The position numbers and the translations under genes were made by a program. Shown here one piece after another: positions 7,488-15,200 of a stretch of 31,771 nt of DNA. The notes beneath the pieces were generated by a model. The model ran no database searches. It was given only the letters and a program-made list of their open reading frames with translations, and was not told where the DNA came from. Position 1 is the first letter of the stretch. Every line of letters starts with the position of its first letter. Source of the stretch: Firmicutes bacterium UBA911. GTDB taxonomy: Bacteria; Bacillota; Desulfotomaculia; Desulfotomaculales; Desulforudaceae. The stretch covers positions 1-31,771 of the forward strand of contig DBEH01000003.1 in the NCBI GenBank assembly GCA_002294005.1, read 5' to 3'.

Positions 7488-8375
7488 TTAAACCCGCAAG
7501 AACTTGCGCAGGGAAATCCAACTGCCGGCACCCCCCATTAGGACCCCCAGTCCCAGGAGCCCCAGGAAAAGCGGCGCCAGCGTCTCCCGGTCGGTGACCG
7601 GCCGCAGGAAGAAGATCAGGTCGACCTTCTGCAGTTCGGCCAGCAGACAGTAATAAGTCCCGCCCAACACGGTCACGGCGGCCAGCGCGCCGGTCAGGCC
7701 GACGAATATCCCCTCCAGGACAAACGGGGAGCGGACAAACCAGTTGCTCGCCCCCAGGTATTTCATAATGCCGACCTCGTCCTCCCGCGCCACCAATGAC
7801 AGGCGGATGGTGGTCACGATCAGGAACACGGCCCCGGCGGCCAGCAGAATCACCGCGCCAAGCGCGATCATGTTCACCCAACGGGAGGCCTCGACCAACC
7901 GGTCGACGTACTCCTCACCGTAGCGGATCTTGTTCACACCGGGGAAGAAGGAGATCTGGTGCGCCAGCGCGGGCACCGCCTCGGCCTCCAAGGCCTTCAC
8001 CCGGAAGGAATCCGGGAGCGGGTTATTCTCACCCTCGAACCCGGCCAACAGGTCGCTTTTCTCGCCGAACGATTCTTTTAGTTCCTGCAACGCCTGCTCC
8101 CTGGAGATGAAGGTGTGGTTCTCCACCCCCCGCAGCCCGTTCAGCCGCTGCCGGAGATCCGGGACGTCGGCCCCGTCGTCGAGAAACACGTTAATTTCCA
8201 CGGTAGACTCGATGTTCCGCATGAAGTGGCCGGCGTTCACCGCGATCAGCAGAACCGTGCCCAGAATCACCAGGGTGACCGTGATCATCGCCGCGGACGC
8301 CACCCCAAGCCAACAGTTCCGGTGCAGGGAGACAAAAGTCTGGCGCAAGCAATACCACAGGGAGTTAAGCCCCAT
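7488..8375 (-). CDS. ftsX: Cell division protein FtsX
   Basis: Membrane subunit of the FtsEX ABC-type complex, which couples ATP hydrolysis inside the cell to peptidoglycan hydrolases outside. The 295 residues show a first transmembrane segment (about 24-46), a large extracellular loop (about 50-170) that binds the hydrolase or adaptor, and three more membrane segments near 173-200, 222-246 and 267-288. The N-terminal wording (VSLHRNCWLGVASAAMITVTL) and the loop NVFLDDGADV are typical of FtsX. The start overlaps the ftsE stop by 11 bases, so the two are translationally coupled. The M23 gene immediately downstream is the obvious partner. Confidence 0.95.
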   Translation of the reverse strand: MGLNSLWYCLRQTFVSLHRNCWLGVASAAMITVTLVILGTVLLIAVNAGHFMRNIESTVEINVFLDDGADVPDLRQRLNGLRGVENHTFISREQALQELKESFGEKSDLLAGFEGENNPLPDSFRVKALEAEAVPALAHQISFFPGVNKIRYGEEYVDRLVEASRWVNMIALGAVILLAAGAVFLIVTTIRLSLVAREDEVGIMKYLGASNWFVRSPFVLEGIFVGLTGALAAVTVLGGTYYCLLAELQKVDLIFFLRPVTDRETLAPLFLGLLGLGVLMGGAGSWISLRKFLRV

Positions 8376-9051
8376 GACCGTAACTCCCCTGCGCTTCGTC
8401 CCGGATCAGACGGCCGTTGTCGAGCGCCACCACCCGTTTGCGCATCCGGTTCACGATGTCCCAGGCGTGGGTGGCGATCACCACCGTGGTACCGTCACGG
8501 TTGACGCGCTCCAGGAGTTCCATCAACTCCCAGGATGTGTCCGGGTCCAGGTTGCCCGTGGGCTCGTCGGCCAGGATCACCTGCGGTTTCTTGACAATCG
8601 CCCGGGCCACGCCGACGCGCTGCTGTTCACCGCCCGACAGTTCGGCCGGAAAGGCGTCCTCCTTTCCGGACAGGCCCACCTCGGCCAACGCGTGCGGCAC
8701 CTGTTCCCGTATCACCCGCCGCGACCGGCCGATCACCTCCAACGCGAAAGAGACGTTCTCAAACACCGTCTTCCGGGGCAGCAGCCGGAAGTCCTGGAAC
8801 ACCACCCCGATCTGGCGCCTGAGCGCGAGCAGTTCCCGCTGCCCTAAGCGCAGCACGTTACGCTCCCGGAAAAAAATCTGCCCGGAAGTGGGGAGCTGTT
8901 CCCTGAAAATCAGCCTGGTCAGCGTCGATTTGCCAGCCCCGCTGGGGCCGACCAGAAACACGAATTCGCCTCTGTTGATTTTCAGGTTGATATCGGAAAC
9001 GGCCGCCGTACCGTTGGGATAGACCTTGGAAACGTTAAAGAAGTGGATCAA
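8365..9051 (-). CDS. ftsE: Cell division ATP-binding protein FtsE
   Basis: ATPase subunit of FtsEX, 228 residues. It has Walker A GPSGAGKS (35-42), Q-loop (VVFQDFRLL, 84-91), signature LSGGEQQR (138-145), Walker B VILADEP (158-164) with the FtsE-typical TGNLDP after it, and the switch His195 (ATHAWD). The start is TTG at 9051 behind AAGGAG at 9 bases. It is the first gene of a minus-strand cluster ftsE-ftsX-M23-ctp-PDZ spanning 5.3 kb. No clear sigma-A promoter was found in the 300 bases before it. Confidence 0.96.
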   Translation of the reverse strand: MIHFFNVSKVYPNGTAAVSDINLKINRGEFVFLVGPSGAGKSTLTRLIFREQLPTSGQIFFRERNVLRLGQRELLALRRQIGVVFQDFRLLPRKTVFENVSFALEVIGRSRRVIREQVPHALAEVGLSGKEDAFPAELSGGEQQRVGVARAIVKKPQVILADEPTGNLDPDTSWELMELLERVNRDGTTVVIATHAWDIVNRMRKRVVALDNGRLIRDEAQGSYGHGA

Positions 9052-9318
9052 GCTACAGCACTCCTTGGCCCGAATACCGGTGAATCACTTCGACAAGCGC
9101 TTCGACAACACGCACAAAATTCCTCTAAAAATGGGAAAAAGCTCACGGCCAAGTTTTTACAGCACCCGGCCGGTCTCCTGCCCCTCATAATTTGGTGGGA
9201 AAGCAAGGTTCCAAGAAGGAATTGCGGAAAGCACGGCAAAGTGTTAGTATGGTTTGTGCCGAGATCGAATGCATTAATTTTGGCTGCCGACCAAAAATAC
9301 TCTTGGTTGAGAGAATGT

Positions 9319-9347
9319 TTGTCAAATGCTTTTTCTTCTGTTTTAAT
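9319..9347 (+). promoter_or_regulatory. Candidate promoter of the NMO/FabK-like gene
   Basis: TTGTCA (9319-9324), 17 bases, TTTAAT (9342-9347), about 30 bases before the gene. The whole divergent spacer (9052-9378) is A+T-richer than the flanks. Its ftsE side holds a short direct repeat of CTTCGACAA (about 9088-9110). Confidence 0.6.
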
Positions 9348-9378
9348 TGGTCTAGACTGACGTGCGGAGGAATTGGCC

Positions 9379-10323
9379 TTGAATTTTCCGACCCTCAAAA
9401 TTGGCGATCTGATCCCCCGTTACCCGATCATTCAAGGCGGAATGGCCTACCGGGTCTCGACCGCCCCTCTGGTTTCGGCCGTAGCCAACGCCGGCGGGAT
9501 CGGGACCATCGGCGCCACCGGCATGACCGCCGACGAGCTGATCGAGGAAATCCGTCAGACCAGGAGTATGACCCGGGGCATCATCGGGGTGAACGTGATG
9601 TACGCCATCCGGAATTTCGCCGACCTGGTCGGCGCCGCGATTAGAGAAAAGATCGACGTGATTTTCACCGGGGCGGGTTTTTCCCGGGACATTTTCGACT
9701 GGGGCCGGGAAGGCCGGGTACCGATAGTGTCCATCGTATCTTCCGCCCGGTTAGCCAAAATGGCCGAAAAACTGGGGGCCGCAGCGGTGGTCGCCGAAAG
9801 TGGGGACGCCGGCGGGCACCTGGGCACCGAACGGTCCACTGTGGAAATCCTGCCTGAGATCCGGGCCGCCGTGGGTATTCCGGTAATTGCGGCGGGCGGC
9901 ATCATCAACGGGCGGGACATCGCCGATATGGTCCGGATGGGGGCGGACGGGGTACAGATGGCCACCCGCTTCGTTTTAAGTACCGAGTGTGCCGTGTCGG
10001 ACGCCTTCAAACAGCATTACCTCAAGGCCGGCGCCGAGGACGTCATTCTGATAAAGAGTCCGGTGGGCATGCCCGGCCGAGCCCTGCGCAACGCTTTCAC
10101 CAAGCTCATGGAAGAGGGCGGCCTCCCCAAACCGGCCGAATGCCAAAAGTGCCTGAAGGTCTGCTCCAGGGAATACTGCATTATCGAGGCGCTGAAAAAC
10201 AGCCGGCTCGGCCTGATCGACCAGGGGATCGTCTTTGCGGGCAAGAACGTGCATAAAATCAAGGACATCCTGCCGGTGAGCAAGATCTTTGACCGCCTGA
10301 TCGCCGAGTTCAAAGCGGTATAA
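9379..10323 (+). CDS. FMN-dependent nitronate monooxygenase / FabK-like protein with C-terminal four-cysteine motif
   Basis: A TIM-barrel flavoprotein of the 2-nitropropane dioxygenase / enoyl-ACP reductase II superfamily, 314 residues. Seen are the N-terminal IIQGGMA (17-23), GVNVMY (70-75), SGDAGGHLG (141-149) with the family His147, the FMN phosphate loop VIAAGGIINGRD (169-180) and ATRFVLSTEC (195-204). The C-terminal part has Cys255, Cys258, Cys262 and Cys267 (C-x2-C-x3-C-x4-C), not part of classical nitronate monooxygenase or FabK and suggestive of an Fe-S or zinc site. The TTG at 9379 is chosen because it lies 8 bases after GGAGG; TTG at 9373 is too close. No fab genes flank it, so a fatty-acid role is not supported. 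Substrate unknown. Confidence 0.82.
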   Translation: MNFPTLKIGDLIPRYPIIQGGMAYRVSTAPLVSAVANAGGIGTIGATGMTADELIEEIRQTRSMTRGIIGVNVMYAIRNFADLVGAAIREKIDVIFTGAGFSRDIFDWGREGRVPIVSIVSSARLAKMAEKLGAAAVVAESGDAGGHLGTERSTVEILPEIRAAVGIPVIAAGGIINGRDIADMVRMGADGVQMATRFVLSTECAVSDAFKQHYLKAGAEDVILIKSPVGMPGRALRNAFTKLMEEGGLPKPAECQKCLKVCSREYCIIEALKNSRLGLIDQGIVFAGKNVHKIKDILPVSKIFDRLIAEFKAV

Positions 10324-10340
10324 TGGTGTATAAAAGAACT

Positions 10341-10361
10341 CCGCAAGCTTTTGGCTTGCGG
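10341..10361 (+). terminator. Hairpin after the NMO/FabK-like gene
   Basis: CCGCAAGC (10341-10348) pairs perfectly with GCTTGCGG (10354-10361) around TTTTG. There is no T-run after it, but the site 18 bases past the stop codon suits a terminator or 3' stabiliser. Confidence 0.6.
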
Positions 10362-10465
10362 AACAACATTGGAAATATTGGGCAACCCCCTTGTGTTAAT
10401 TGGATTCCTTCGACACTGCCTCTTGAGATTCCTGCCTGAAAATTTGGCCATTAAAAACTTTAGGT

Positions 10466-11980
10466 ATGACAAAAACACAAATGCTGTACGAAAGTACCAG
10501 AGGCCGCACCCAGCCCGTGACGGTTTCCGAGGCCATTAAGCAGGGCATTGCGCCGGACGGGGGACTGTTCGTCCCCGAGTACCTGCCGGCTTTGTCCATT
10601 GATGCGTTCCACGAAGGGGCCGTCCCGGACTACCGGGGGCGGGCGGCCCGCCTCCTGGAGCTGTTCCTGGCCGGCTTGGGCCCGGGCGAAATCGCCGCCG
10701 CTGTATCGCAGGCCTACAGCGCGGTGAAGTTCGACGACCCCGGGATCGCTCCGGTCCGCACCGTGGCCCCGGACCTGCACTTCCTGGAACTCTGGCACGG
10801 GCCCACCTGTGCTTTCAAAGACATAGCCCTGCAAATCCTCCCCCACCTCCTCATGCGGGCAGTGACCGGCACGGGCGAGACCGCCGAAATCGTCATTCTG
10901 GTCGCCACCTCCGGCGACACCGGCAAGGCCGCCCTGGAGGGGTTCCGGGACGTGCCCGGCACGCAGCTCATCGTGTTCTTCCCGGCCGCGGGCGTAAGCG
11001 AGATGCAGCGCCTGCAAATGGTCACCCAGGAAGGAAACAACGTGCACGTGGTCGCCGTGCGGGGCAACTTCGACGACACCCAGAGCGGCGTGAAGGCCCT
11101 GTTCACCGACCCGGCGGTCAACGACGTCCTGCACCGGCACGGACGCCGATTTTCTTCGGCCAACTCGATCAACTGGGGCCGGTTGGCCCCCCAGATCGTG
11201 TACTATTATTCGGCCTACCTCGACCTGATGAACCGCGGGGCGGTCAGCCCCGGGCAGGCCGTGAACTTCGTGGTCCCCACCGGCAACTTCGGCAACATCC
11301 TGGCCGGTTTCTACGCCGGGCGCATGGGCCTGCCGGTGCGCCGCCTGATTTGCGCGGCCAACCGCAACAACGTGCTCACCGACTTCATCCGCACCGGCGC
11401 CTACGACCGGAACCGGCCTTTCCACCAGACGACCTCGCCGTCCATGGACATCCTGATCTCCAGCAACCTGGAACGGCTGCTTTACGAACTGACGGGCCGA
11501 AACGCCCCGCAGGTGGACGGCTGGATGGCCGAACTCCGGGAGTTGGGCCGCTACCGGGTCGATGAGGGCACCCGGGAGCGGGTCGCCCGTCACTTCTGGT
11601 CGGACTTCGCGGACGAGGACGAAACCGAGGCCGAAATCCGGGCCGTCTGGCGGGACCACCGTTACCTCATCGACACCCACACGGCGGTGGGCAAAGCCGT
11701 GCTGAACAAGTACCGGGCCGCCACCGGCGACCAAACCCCGGCGGTCGTGGTATCCACGGCGAGCCCCTTCAAGTTCAACCAGGCGGTGGCCCGCGCCCTG
11801 CTGGGGCGGGACGCGGCCGCGGGCCGGAGCGAGTTTGAACTCCTGGAGACATTGGCCGCTTTCACCGGGCTCGAGATCCCTGCGGGGCTGCGCGGCCTGG
11901 ACAAAAAGCCCGTCCGTCACGCGCGGGTGGTCGGGAAAGCAGAAATGAAGCAGGCCGTCCTCGACATCCTAGCCTTCTAG
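10466..11980 (+). CDS. thrC: Threonine synthase (long, ThrC type)
   Basis: PLP enzyme converting O-phosphohomoserine to threonine, the last step of threonine synthesis. The 504-residue length and N-terminus (YESTRGRTQPVTVSEAIKQGIAPDGGLFVPE) are those of the long class (E. coli, yeast, many Clostridia), not of the short Bacillus class. PLP-binding Lys118 lies in TCAFKDIALQ, the phosphate loop region in ATSGDTGKAALEGF, and PTGNFGNILAG near residue 270 is also family-typical. The ribosome site is weak (TTTAGGT); ATG at 10481 is an alternative start. No hom or thrB gene adjoins it and no T-box leader was seen in the 100 bases upstream. Confidence 0.95.
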   Translation: MTKTQMLYESTRGRTQPVTVSEAIKQGIAPDGGLFVPEYLPALSIDAFHEGAVPDYRGRAARLLELFLAGLGPGEIAAAVSQAYSAVKFDDPGIAPVRTVAPDLHFLELWHGPTCAFKDIALQILPHLLMRAVTGTGETAEIVILVATSGDTGKAALEGFRDVPGTQLIVFFPAAGVSEMQRLQMVTQEGNNVHVVAVRGNFDDTQSGVKALFTDPAVNDVLHRHGRRFSSANSINWGRLAPQIVYYYSAYLDLMNRGAVSPGQAVNFVVPTGNFGNILAGFYAGRMGLPVRRLICAANRNNVLTDFIRTGAYDRNRPFHQTTSPSMDILISSNLERLLYELTGRNAPQVDGWMAELRELGRYRVDEGTRERVARHFWSDFADEDETEAEIRAVWRDHRYLIDTHTAVGKAVLNKYRAATGDQTPAVVVSTASPFKFNQAVARALLGRDAAAGRSEFELLETLAAFTGLEIPAGLRGLDKKPVRHARVVGKAEMKQAVLDILAF

Positions 11981-12005
11981 TTTTGCCTTCTAGCCTTCTA
12001 GAAGG
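11972..12005. repeat. Tandem GCCTTCTAG copies forming a hairpin at the thrC end
   Basis: GCCTTCTAG occurs at 11972 (it includes the last codons and stop of thrC), 11985 and 11993. The last two form CCTTCTAG / CTAGAAGG around CCTT, framed by TTTT and AAAAA, so the hairpin could serve as a terminator for thrC. Confidence 0.55.
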
Positions 12006-12018
12006 AAAAACTTAAATG

Positions 12019-12047
12019 TTGACTGTTTGTCTGACAATGATTATTGT
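12019..12047 (+). promoter_or_regulatory. Promoter of the aldehyde ferredoxin oxidoreductase gene with palindrome at -10
   Basis: TTGACT (12019-12024), 17 bases, TATTGT (12042-12047). A palindrome ACAAT-GATT-ATTGT (12034-12047) covers the -10 box and could be an operator. The surrounding 12011-12075 stretch is strikingly A+T-rich for this genome. Confidence 0.55.
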
Positions 12048-12084
12048 TTAACTAGTTATAACAATATTTGACAAGGGGGGGCGC

Positions 12085-13827
12085 ATGGTGGGCAAGATTC
12101 TGCGGGTTAACATGCGCGAACTGACCGTCAGGTATGAAGATCTGCCCGACAAGTACCTTTTATTCGGGGGCCGGGCGCTAACCTCGGCCCTGGTCGCGGA
12201 TGAGGTACCGCCGGGCGCCCACGCGCTGGGGGAAAACAACAAGCTGGTCATCGCTCCCGGTCTGCTGTCCGGCACCACCGCGCCCTGTTCCGGGCGCCTA
12301 TCGGTCGGGGCCAAGTCGCCCCTGACCGGCACCATCAAAGAGTCAAACGCCGGCGGCATCACCGCTCAGAAAGTGGCCTGCCTGGGTATCCGCGCGATTG
12401 TGGTCGAGGGCCGGCCCGCCGGGGATGGCTTCCACCTCCTGGTGGTGGGCGAGGACGAGGCCAAACTCTTGCCGGCGGGGGACCTGACCGGGATGGGCTG
12501 CTATCGACTGAACGAGGAACTATGGAAACGGTACGGCACCAAGTCCGGAGTGATCAGCGTCGGCCCGGCCGGGGAAATGCGCATGGTGGTAGCCGGTGTT
12601 TCGACCAACGACGGTGAAGGCCATCCCGGCCGCTACGCCGGCCGGGGCGGGCTGGGGGCGGTAATGGGGTCCAAGGGTTTGAAGGCCATCGTGGTGCGCA
12701 CCGACAAGGCTTTCGACGTCCCGGTCAAAAACCGGGAGGCCTTCAAGGAAGCCGCCCGGAAATTCGCCAAGGCCATCGCCGAACACCCCGTGACCAATGC
12801 CGCCCTGCCGGCCTACGGGACGGCGGTACTGATCAACATCCTTAACGAAGCCGGGGGCCTCCCCACCCGCAACTTCTCCGACGGCCAGTTTGAAGCGGCC
12901 GCCTTGTGCAGCGGGGAGGCCTTGGCCGAAACGGTGCAAAAGCGCGGCGGCAAGGGCCGGACCGGTCACGTCTGCCACCCCGGTTGCCTGATCCGCTGTT
13001 CCAACATATTCGCAGACGAAAAGGGTGAGGCCGTCTGTGCTCCGGTCGAATACGAGAGCGCCTGGGCGCTCGGTCCCAACTGCGGGATCAGTGACCTGGA
13101 CCACATCGCCGTGCTGAACCGCCTGTGTAACGACGTCGGCCTGGACACCATTGAAACCGGCGTAACCCTGGGCGTGCTGATGGAGGCGGGCGTGCTGGCC
13201 TTCGGCGACGGGGAGGCCGCGATCGACCTGCTGGACCGGGAAGTGCGCAACGGCACCCCGCTGGGCCGCATCCTGGGCGGGGGAGCGGAGGCGGCCGGGA
13301 AGCTTTTCGGGCTGACCCGGGTACCGACCGTGAAGGGTCAGGGCATGCCCGCCTACGACCCCCGGGCGGTCAAGGGCATCGGCGTGACCTACGCCACCAG
13401 CACCATGGGCGCCGACCACACGGCCGGCTACTCGGTAACGTCCAACATCCTCAAGGTGGGCGGTTTTGTGGACCCGCTGTCGCCTGCGGGACAGGTCGAC
13501 CTGTCCCGGAATCTGCAGATCGCCACCGCCGCCGTGGACGCCACCGGGCTCTGCCTGTTCACCGCCTTTCCGCTGCTTGACGTCGACTACGCCCTTCCCA
13601 GCGTGGTGGACATGCTCAACGCTCAGTACGGCGTGAACCTGACGGTGGGCGATGTGGTAGACTACGGGAAGGAAATCCTCAAAACCGAGCGGGCGTTCAA
13701 CCGGGCGGCGGGATTCACGAAAGCCCACGACCGCCTGCCGGAGTTCATGAGACACGAGAAGCTGGCGCCCCACGGGGTCACCTTCGACGTCCCGGACGAG
13801 AAACTGGACGAGGTGTTCAACTTCTAG
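12085..13827 (+). CDS. aor: Aldehyde:ferredoxin oxidoreductase, tungsten-pterin type
   Basis: Oxidises aldehydes to acids with ferredoxin as electron carrier, using a tungsten bis-pyranopterin and one [4Fe-4S] cluster; cytoplasmic. The 580 residues show the N-terminal AOR domain (GKILRVNM, FGGRALTSAL, NKLVIAPGLLSGT, CSGRLSVGAKSPLTG, ESNAGG), the pterin region (GRYAGRGGLGAVMGSKGLKAIVV, stated in two parts around residue 190), and cluster ligands Cys297, Cys301, Cys305 and Cys490 (DATGLC). The first three have spacing C-x3-C-x3-C rather than the C-x2-C-x3-C of the Pyrococcus enzyme; I believe this variant occurs in clostridial paralogs. Start ATG follows AAGGGGGG. The MoaD-like and E1-like genes downstream probably serve its cofactor. 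Substrate range cannot be predicted. Confidence 0.92.
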   Translation: MVGKILRVNMRELTVRYEDLPDKYLLFGGRALTSALVADEVPPGAHALGENNKLVIAPGLLSGTTAPCSGRLSVGAKSPLTGTIKESNAGGITAQKVACLGIRAIVVEGRPAGDGFHLLVVGEDEAKLLPAGDLTGMGCYRLNEELWKRYGTKSGVISVGPAGEMRMVVAGVSTNDGEGHPGRYAGRGGLGAVMGSKGLKAIVVRTDKAFDVPVKNREAFKEAARKFAKAIAEHPVTNAALPAYGTAVLINILNEAGGLPTRNFSDGQFEAAALCSGEALAETVQKRGGKGRTGHVCHPGCLIRCSNIFADEKGEAVCAPVEYESAWALGPNCGISDLDHIAVLNRLCNDVGLDTIETGVTLGVLMEAGVLAFGDGEAAIDLLDREVRNGTPLGRILGGGAEAAGKLFGLTRVPTVKGQGMPAYDPRAVKGIGVTYATSTMGADHTAGYSVTSNILKVGGFVDPLSPAGQVDLSRNLQIATAAVDATGLCLFTAFPLLDVDYALPSVVDMLNAQYGVNLTVGDVVDYGKEILKTERAFNRAAGFTKAHDRLPEFMRHEKLAPHGVTFDVPDEKLDEVFNF

Positions 13828-13840
13828 CACCGGCCGCCGG

Positions 13841-13864
13841 AAAAGGGGTCAGGCCCCTATTTTT
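13841..13864 (+). terminator. Intrinsic terminator of the AOR gene
   Basis: AGGGG (13844-13848) pairs with CCCCT (13854-13858) around TCAGG, followed by ATTTTT. It starts 14 bases past the stop codon. The wording GGGGTCAGGCCCC also resembles a short dispersed repeat type. Confidence 0.75.
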
Positions 13865-13933
13865 CGAGCGACGGAAATCACGTGTCTTGAGGAGTCGCTC
13901 ACAACGATTCATCGCCGCGAAAAGGGGACGAGA

Positions 13934-13977
13934 AAAGGGGACTGTCCCCCTCTCTCCCCGGGGACTGTCCCCTTTTC
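13934..13977. repeat. Double GGGGACTGTCCCC element (REP-like)
   Basis: Two copies of the near-palindrome GGGGACTGTCCCC (13938-13950 and 13961-13973) lie head to tail, separated by CTCTCTCCCC and framed by AAAA on the left and TTTT on the right. A third copy sits at 22973-22986. Such G/C-clamped palindromes between genes look like REP-type elements that can also act as terminators. Confidence 0.7.
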
Positions 13978-14011
13978 AGTCCCCGGATTCTCTTTTGAGG
14001 GAGTGAGCCGC

Positions 14012-14251
14012 TTGGAGGTGGAACTGCGGGTCTACGCCACCCTGCGCAAGTACCTGCCGGCCCAGCCGCTGGGCGAGGGCACCCTGTTCCGGCCTGAGCC
14101 GGGCACGTCCGTAGCCGGTCTTCTGGAACTGGCCGGGGTGCCGCTGGACCAGGTGAAGATCATAATGGTGAACAACCGCCACGCCGGGCCGGAACACGTG
14201 CTCGCCGACGGAGACCGGGTGGCGGCGTTCCCGCCCGTCGCGGGAGGCTGA
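14012..14251 (+). CDS. MoaD/ThiS-family sulfur carrier protein
   Basis: A 79-residue beta-grasp protein: MEVELRVYATLRKYLP at the start, GTSVAGLLELAGVP in the helix region, VKIIMVNNRHAG, LADGDRVAAFPPVAGG at the end. The C-terminal Gly-Gly is where the partner E1-like enzyme adenylates and loads sulfur. Start chosen as TTG at 14012, 9 bases after GAGGGA; GTG at 14003 is too close to that site but is in frame. It lies between AOR and the E1-like gene. The usual reading is that such AOR-linked MoaD proteins supply sulfur for the pterin dithiolene of the tungsten cofactor; this is inference. Confidence 0.85.
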   Translation: MEVELRVYATLRKYLPAQPLGEGTLFRPEPGTSVAGLLELAGVPLDQVKIIMVNNRHAGPEHVLADGDRVAAFPPVAGG

Positions 14252-14256
14252 AGATA

Positions 14257-14982
14257 GTGAAGGAACGATACGCCCGCAACTTGAGCCTCCCGGGCTGGAC
14301 CCCGGAGACCCAGCAACGTCTGGCTCAGGCAAAAGTGCTGGTGGTGGGCGCGGGTGGCCTGGGCTCAGCCGTGCTGCTTTACCTGGCGGCGGCCGGCGTA
14401 GGCTGCATCGGGATTGCGGACGGGGACCGGGTGGAACCGTCCGACCTGCAGCGACAGATCATCTACGACACGGATGACCTCGGGAAGGCGAAAGCCGACG
14501 CCGCCGCAAGGCGCCTGCGGGCCTTGAACCCCCAGATCGAGGCAACGGTCCACCGCACCCGCCTGGAAGCGGAGAACGCCGTCCGGTTGATCGACGATTG
14601 CGACCTGGTCCTGGACTGCACCGACAACCTGGGGGCCAGGGTACTGCTGAGCCGGACCTGCCTGCAGCTTTCCCGGCCCTGGGTACACGGCGCCGTCAGC
14701 GAGTACTACGGCCACGTCACCACCTTGCTGCCTTCGGGACCGTGCTGGCACTGCCTGTTCGGCACCCAAACCGCCGGCAACCCGACGCCGCCCGGAATTC
14801 TTGGTCCGGTCCCCGGGACCATCGGCTGCGTTCAGGCCGCCGAGGCCCTCAAGTACCTCACCGGCATCGGGCGGCTACTGGTCGGGCGGCTCCTGGTCTG
14901 GGACGCCGTCCCGGCGGCGTGGGATGAATTCACGTACACCAAGAACCCCGACTGCCCCGCCTGCCGCACCGAAAAGGTCTGA
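14257..14982 (+). CDS. E1-like adenylyltransferase (MoeB/ThiF/HesA family)
   Basis: Activates the C-terminal glycine of the neighbouring MoaD-like protein with ATP. The 241 residues have the nucleotide loop GAGGLGS (31-37), the Asp55/Asp57 region (IADGDRVE), Arg66 in LQRQI, Lys78/Lys80 region (GKAKAD), DCTDN (120-124), and two CxxC zinc knots: Cys163/Cys166 (CWHC) and Cys233/Cys236 (CPAC). GPVPGTIGCVQAAEALKYL is the usual C-terminal helix region. No rhodanese domain is attached. It starts with GTG 5 bases after the MoaD-like stop, with GGAGG inside the end of that gene, so the pair is cotranslated. Confidence 0.88.
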   Translation: MKERYARNLSLPGWTPETQQRLAQAKVLVVGAGGLGSAVLLYLAAAGVGCIGIADGDRVEPSDLQRQIIYDTDDLGKAKADAAARRLRALNPQIEATVHRTRLEAENAVRLIDDCDLVLDCTDNLGARVLLSRTCLQLSRPWVHGAVSEYYGHVTTLLPSGPCWHCLFGTQTAGNPTPPGILGPVPGTIGCVQAAEALKYLTGIGRLLVGRLLVWDAVPAAWDEFTYTKNPDCPACRTEKV

Positions 14983-14989
14983 CCGGCAA

Positions 14990-15156
14990 GCAAGGGTGCA
15001 AACCTCCGGCCGGCGCATCCGTTCCGGCCGGACCGCCCTGCGGGCGGACCTTCGTTGCCCATGCACGTCTAGTTCTGGCCGCCCCCGCCGAAAGCAACTC
15101 CCGAGATACGCCAATGCAGGCCCAATTGCAGAGCCGCCGATAATCCGGCGGCTTTT
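14990..15156 (+). promoter_or_regulatory. Structured leader ending in a terminator, upstream of the amber-interrupted gene
   Basis: The segment holds a CCGGCCGG / CCGGCCGG hairpin (about 15010-15041), a CCGCCCTGCGGGCGG hairpin (about 15040-15054), a CGAAAG loop near 15090 and the terminator at 15132-15156, with the next ribosome site 30 bases later. This is the layout of a transcription attenuator or riboswitch. A molybdenum/tungsten-cofactor (Moco/Tuco) RNA is one thought because of the AOR genes, but I could not match its consensus. It could also be only the 3' end of the AOR-linked transcript. Confidence 0.35.
15132..15156 (+). terminator. Intrinsic terminator
   Basis: GCCGCCG (15133-15139) and CGGCGGC (15146-15152) form a perfect stem around ATAATC, followed by TTTTG. 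It ends the MoaD/E1 transcript or attenuates the following gene. Confidence 0.85.
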
Positions 15157-15200
15157 GTCACACAATATGGTCGAGGCTAACAGAAAGGAGGGGCCCTGAA

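Noticed and set aside
10460..11920. A 486-codon minus frame opposite thrC
   Set aside because: Val/Gly/His-rich shadow; thrC itself is unmistakable. The 436-codon frame opposite AOR (12520-13830) is rejected for the same reason.
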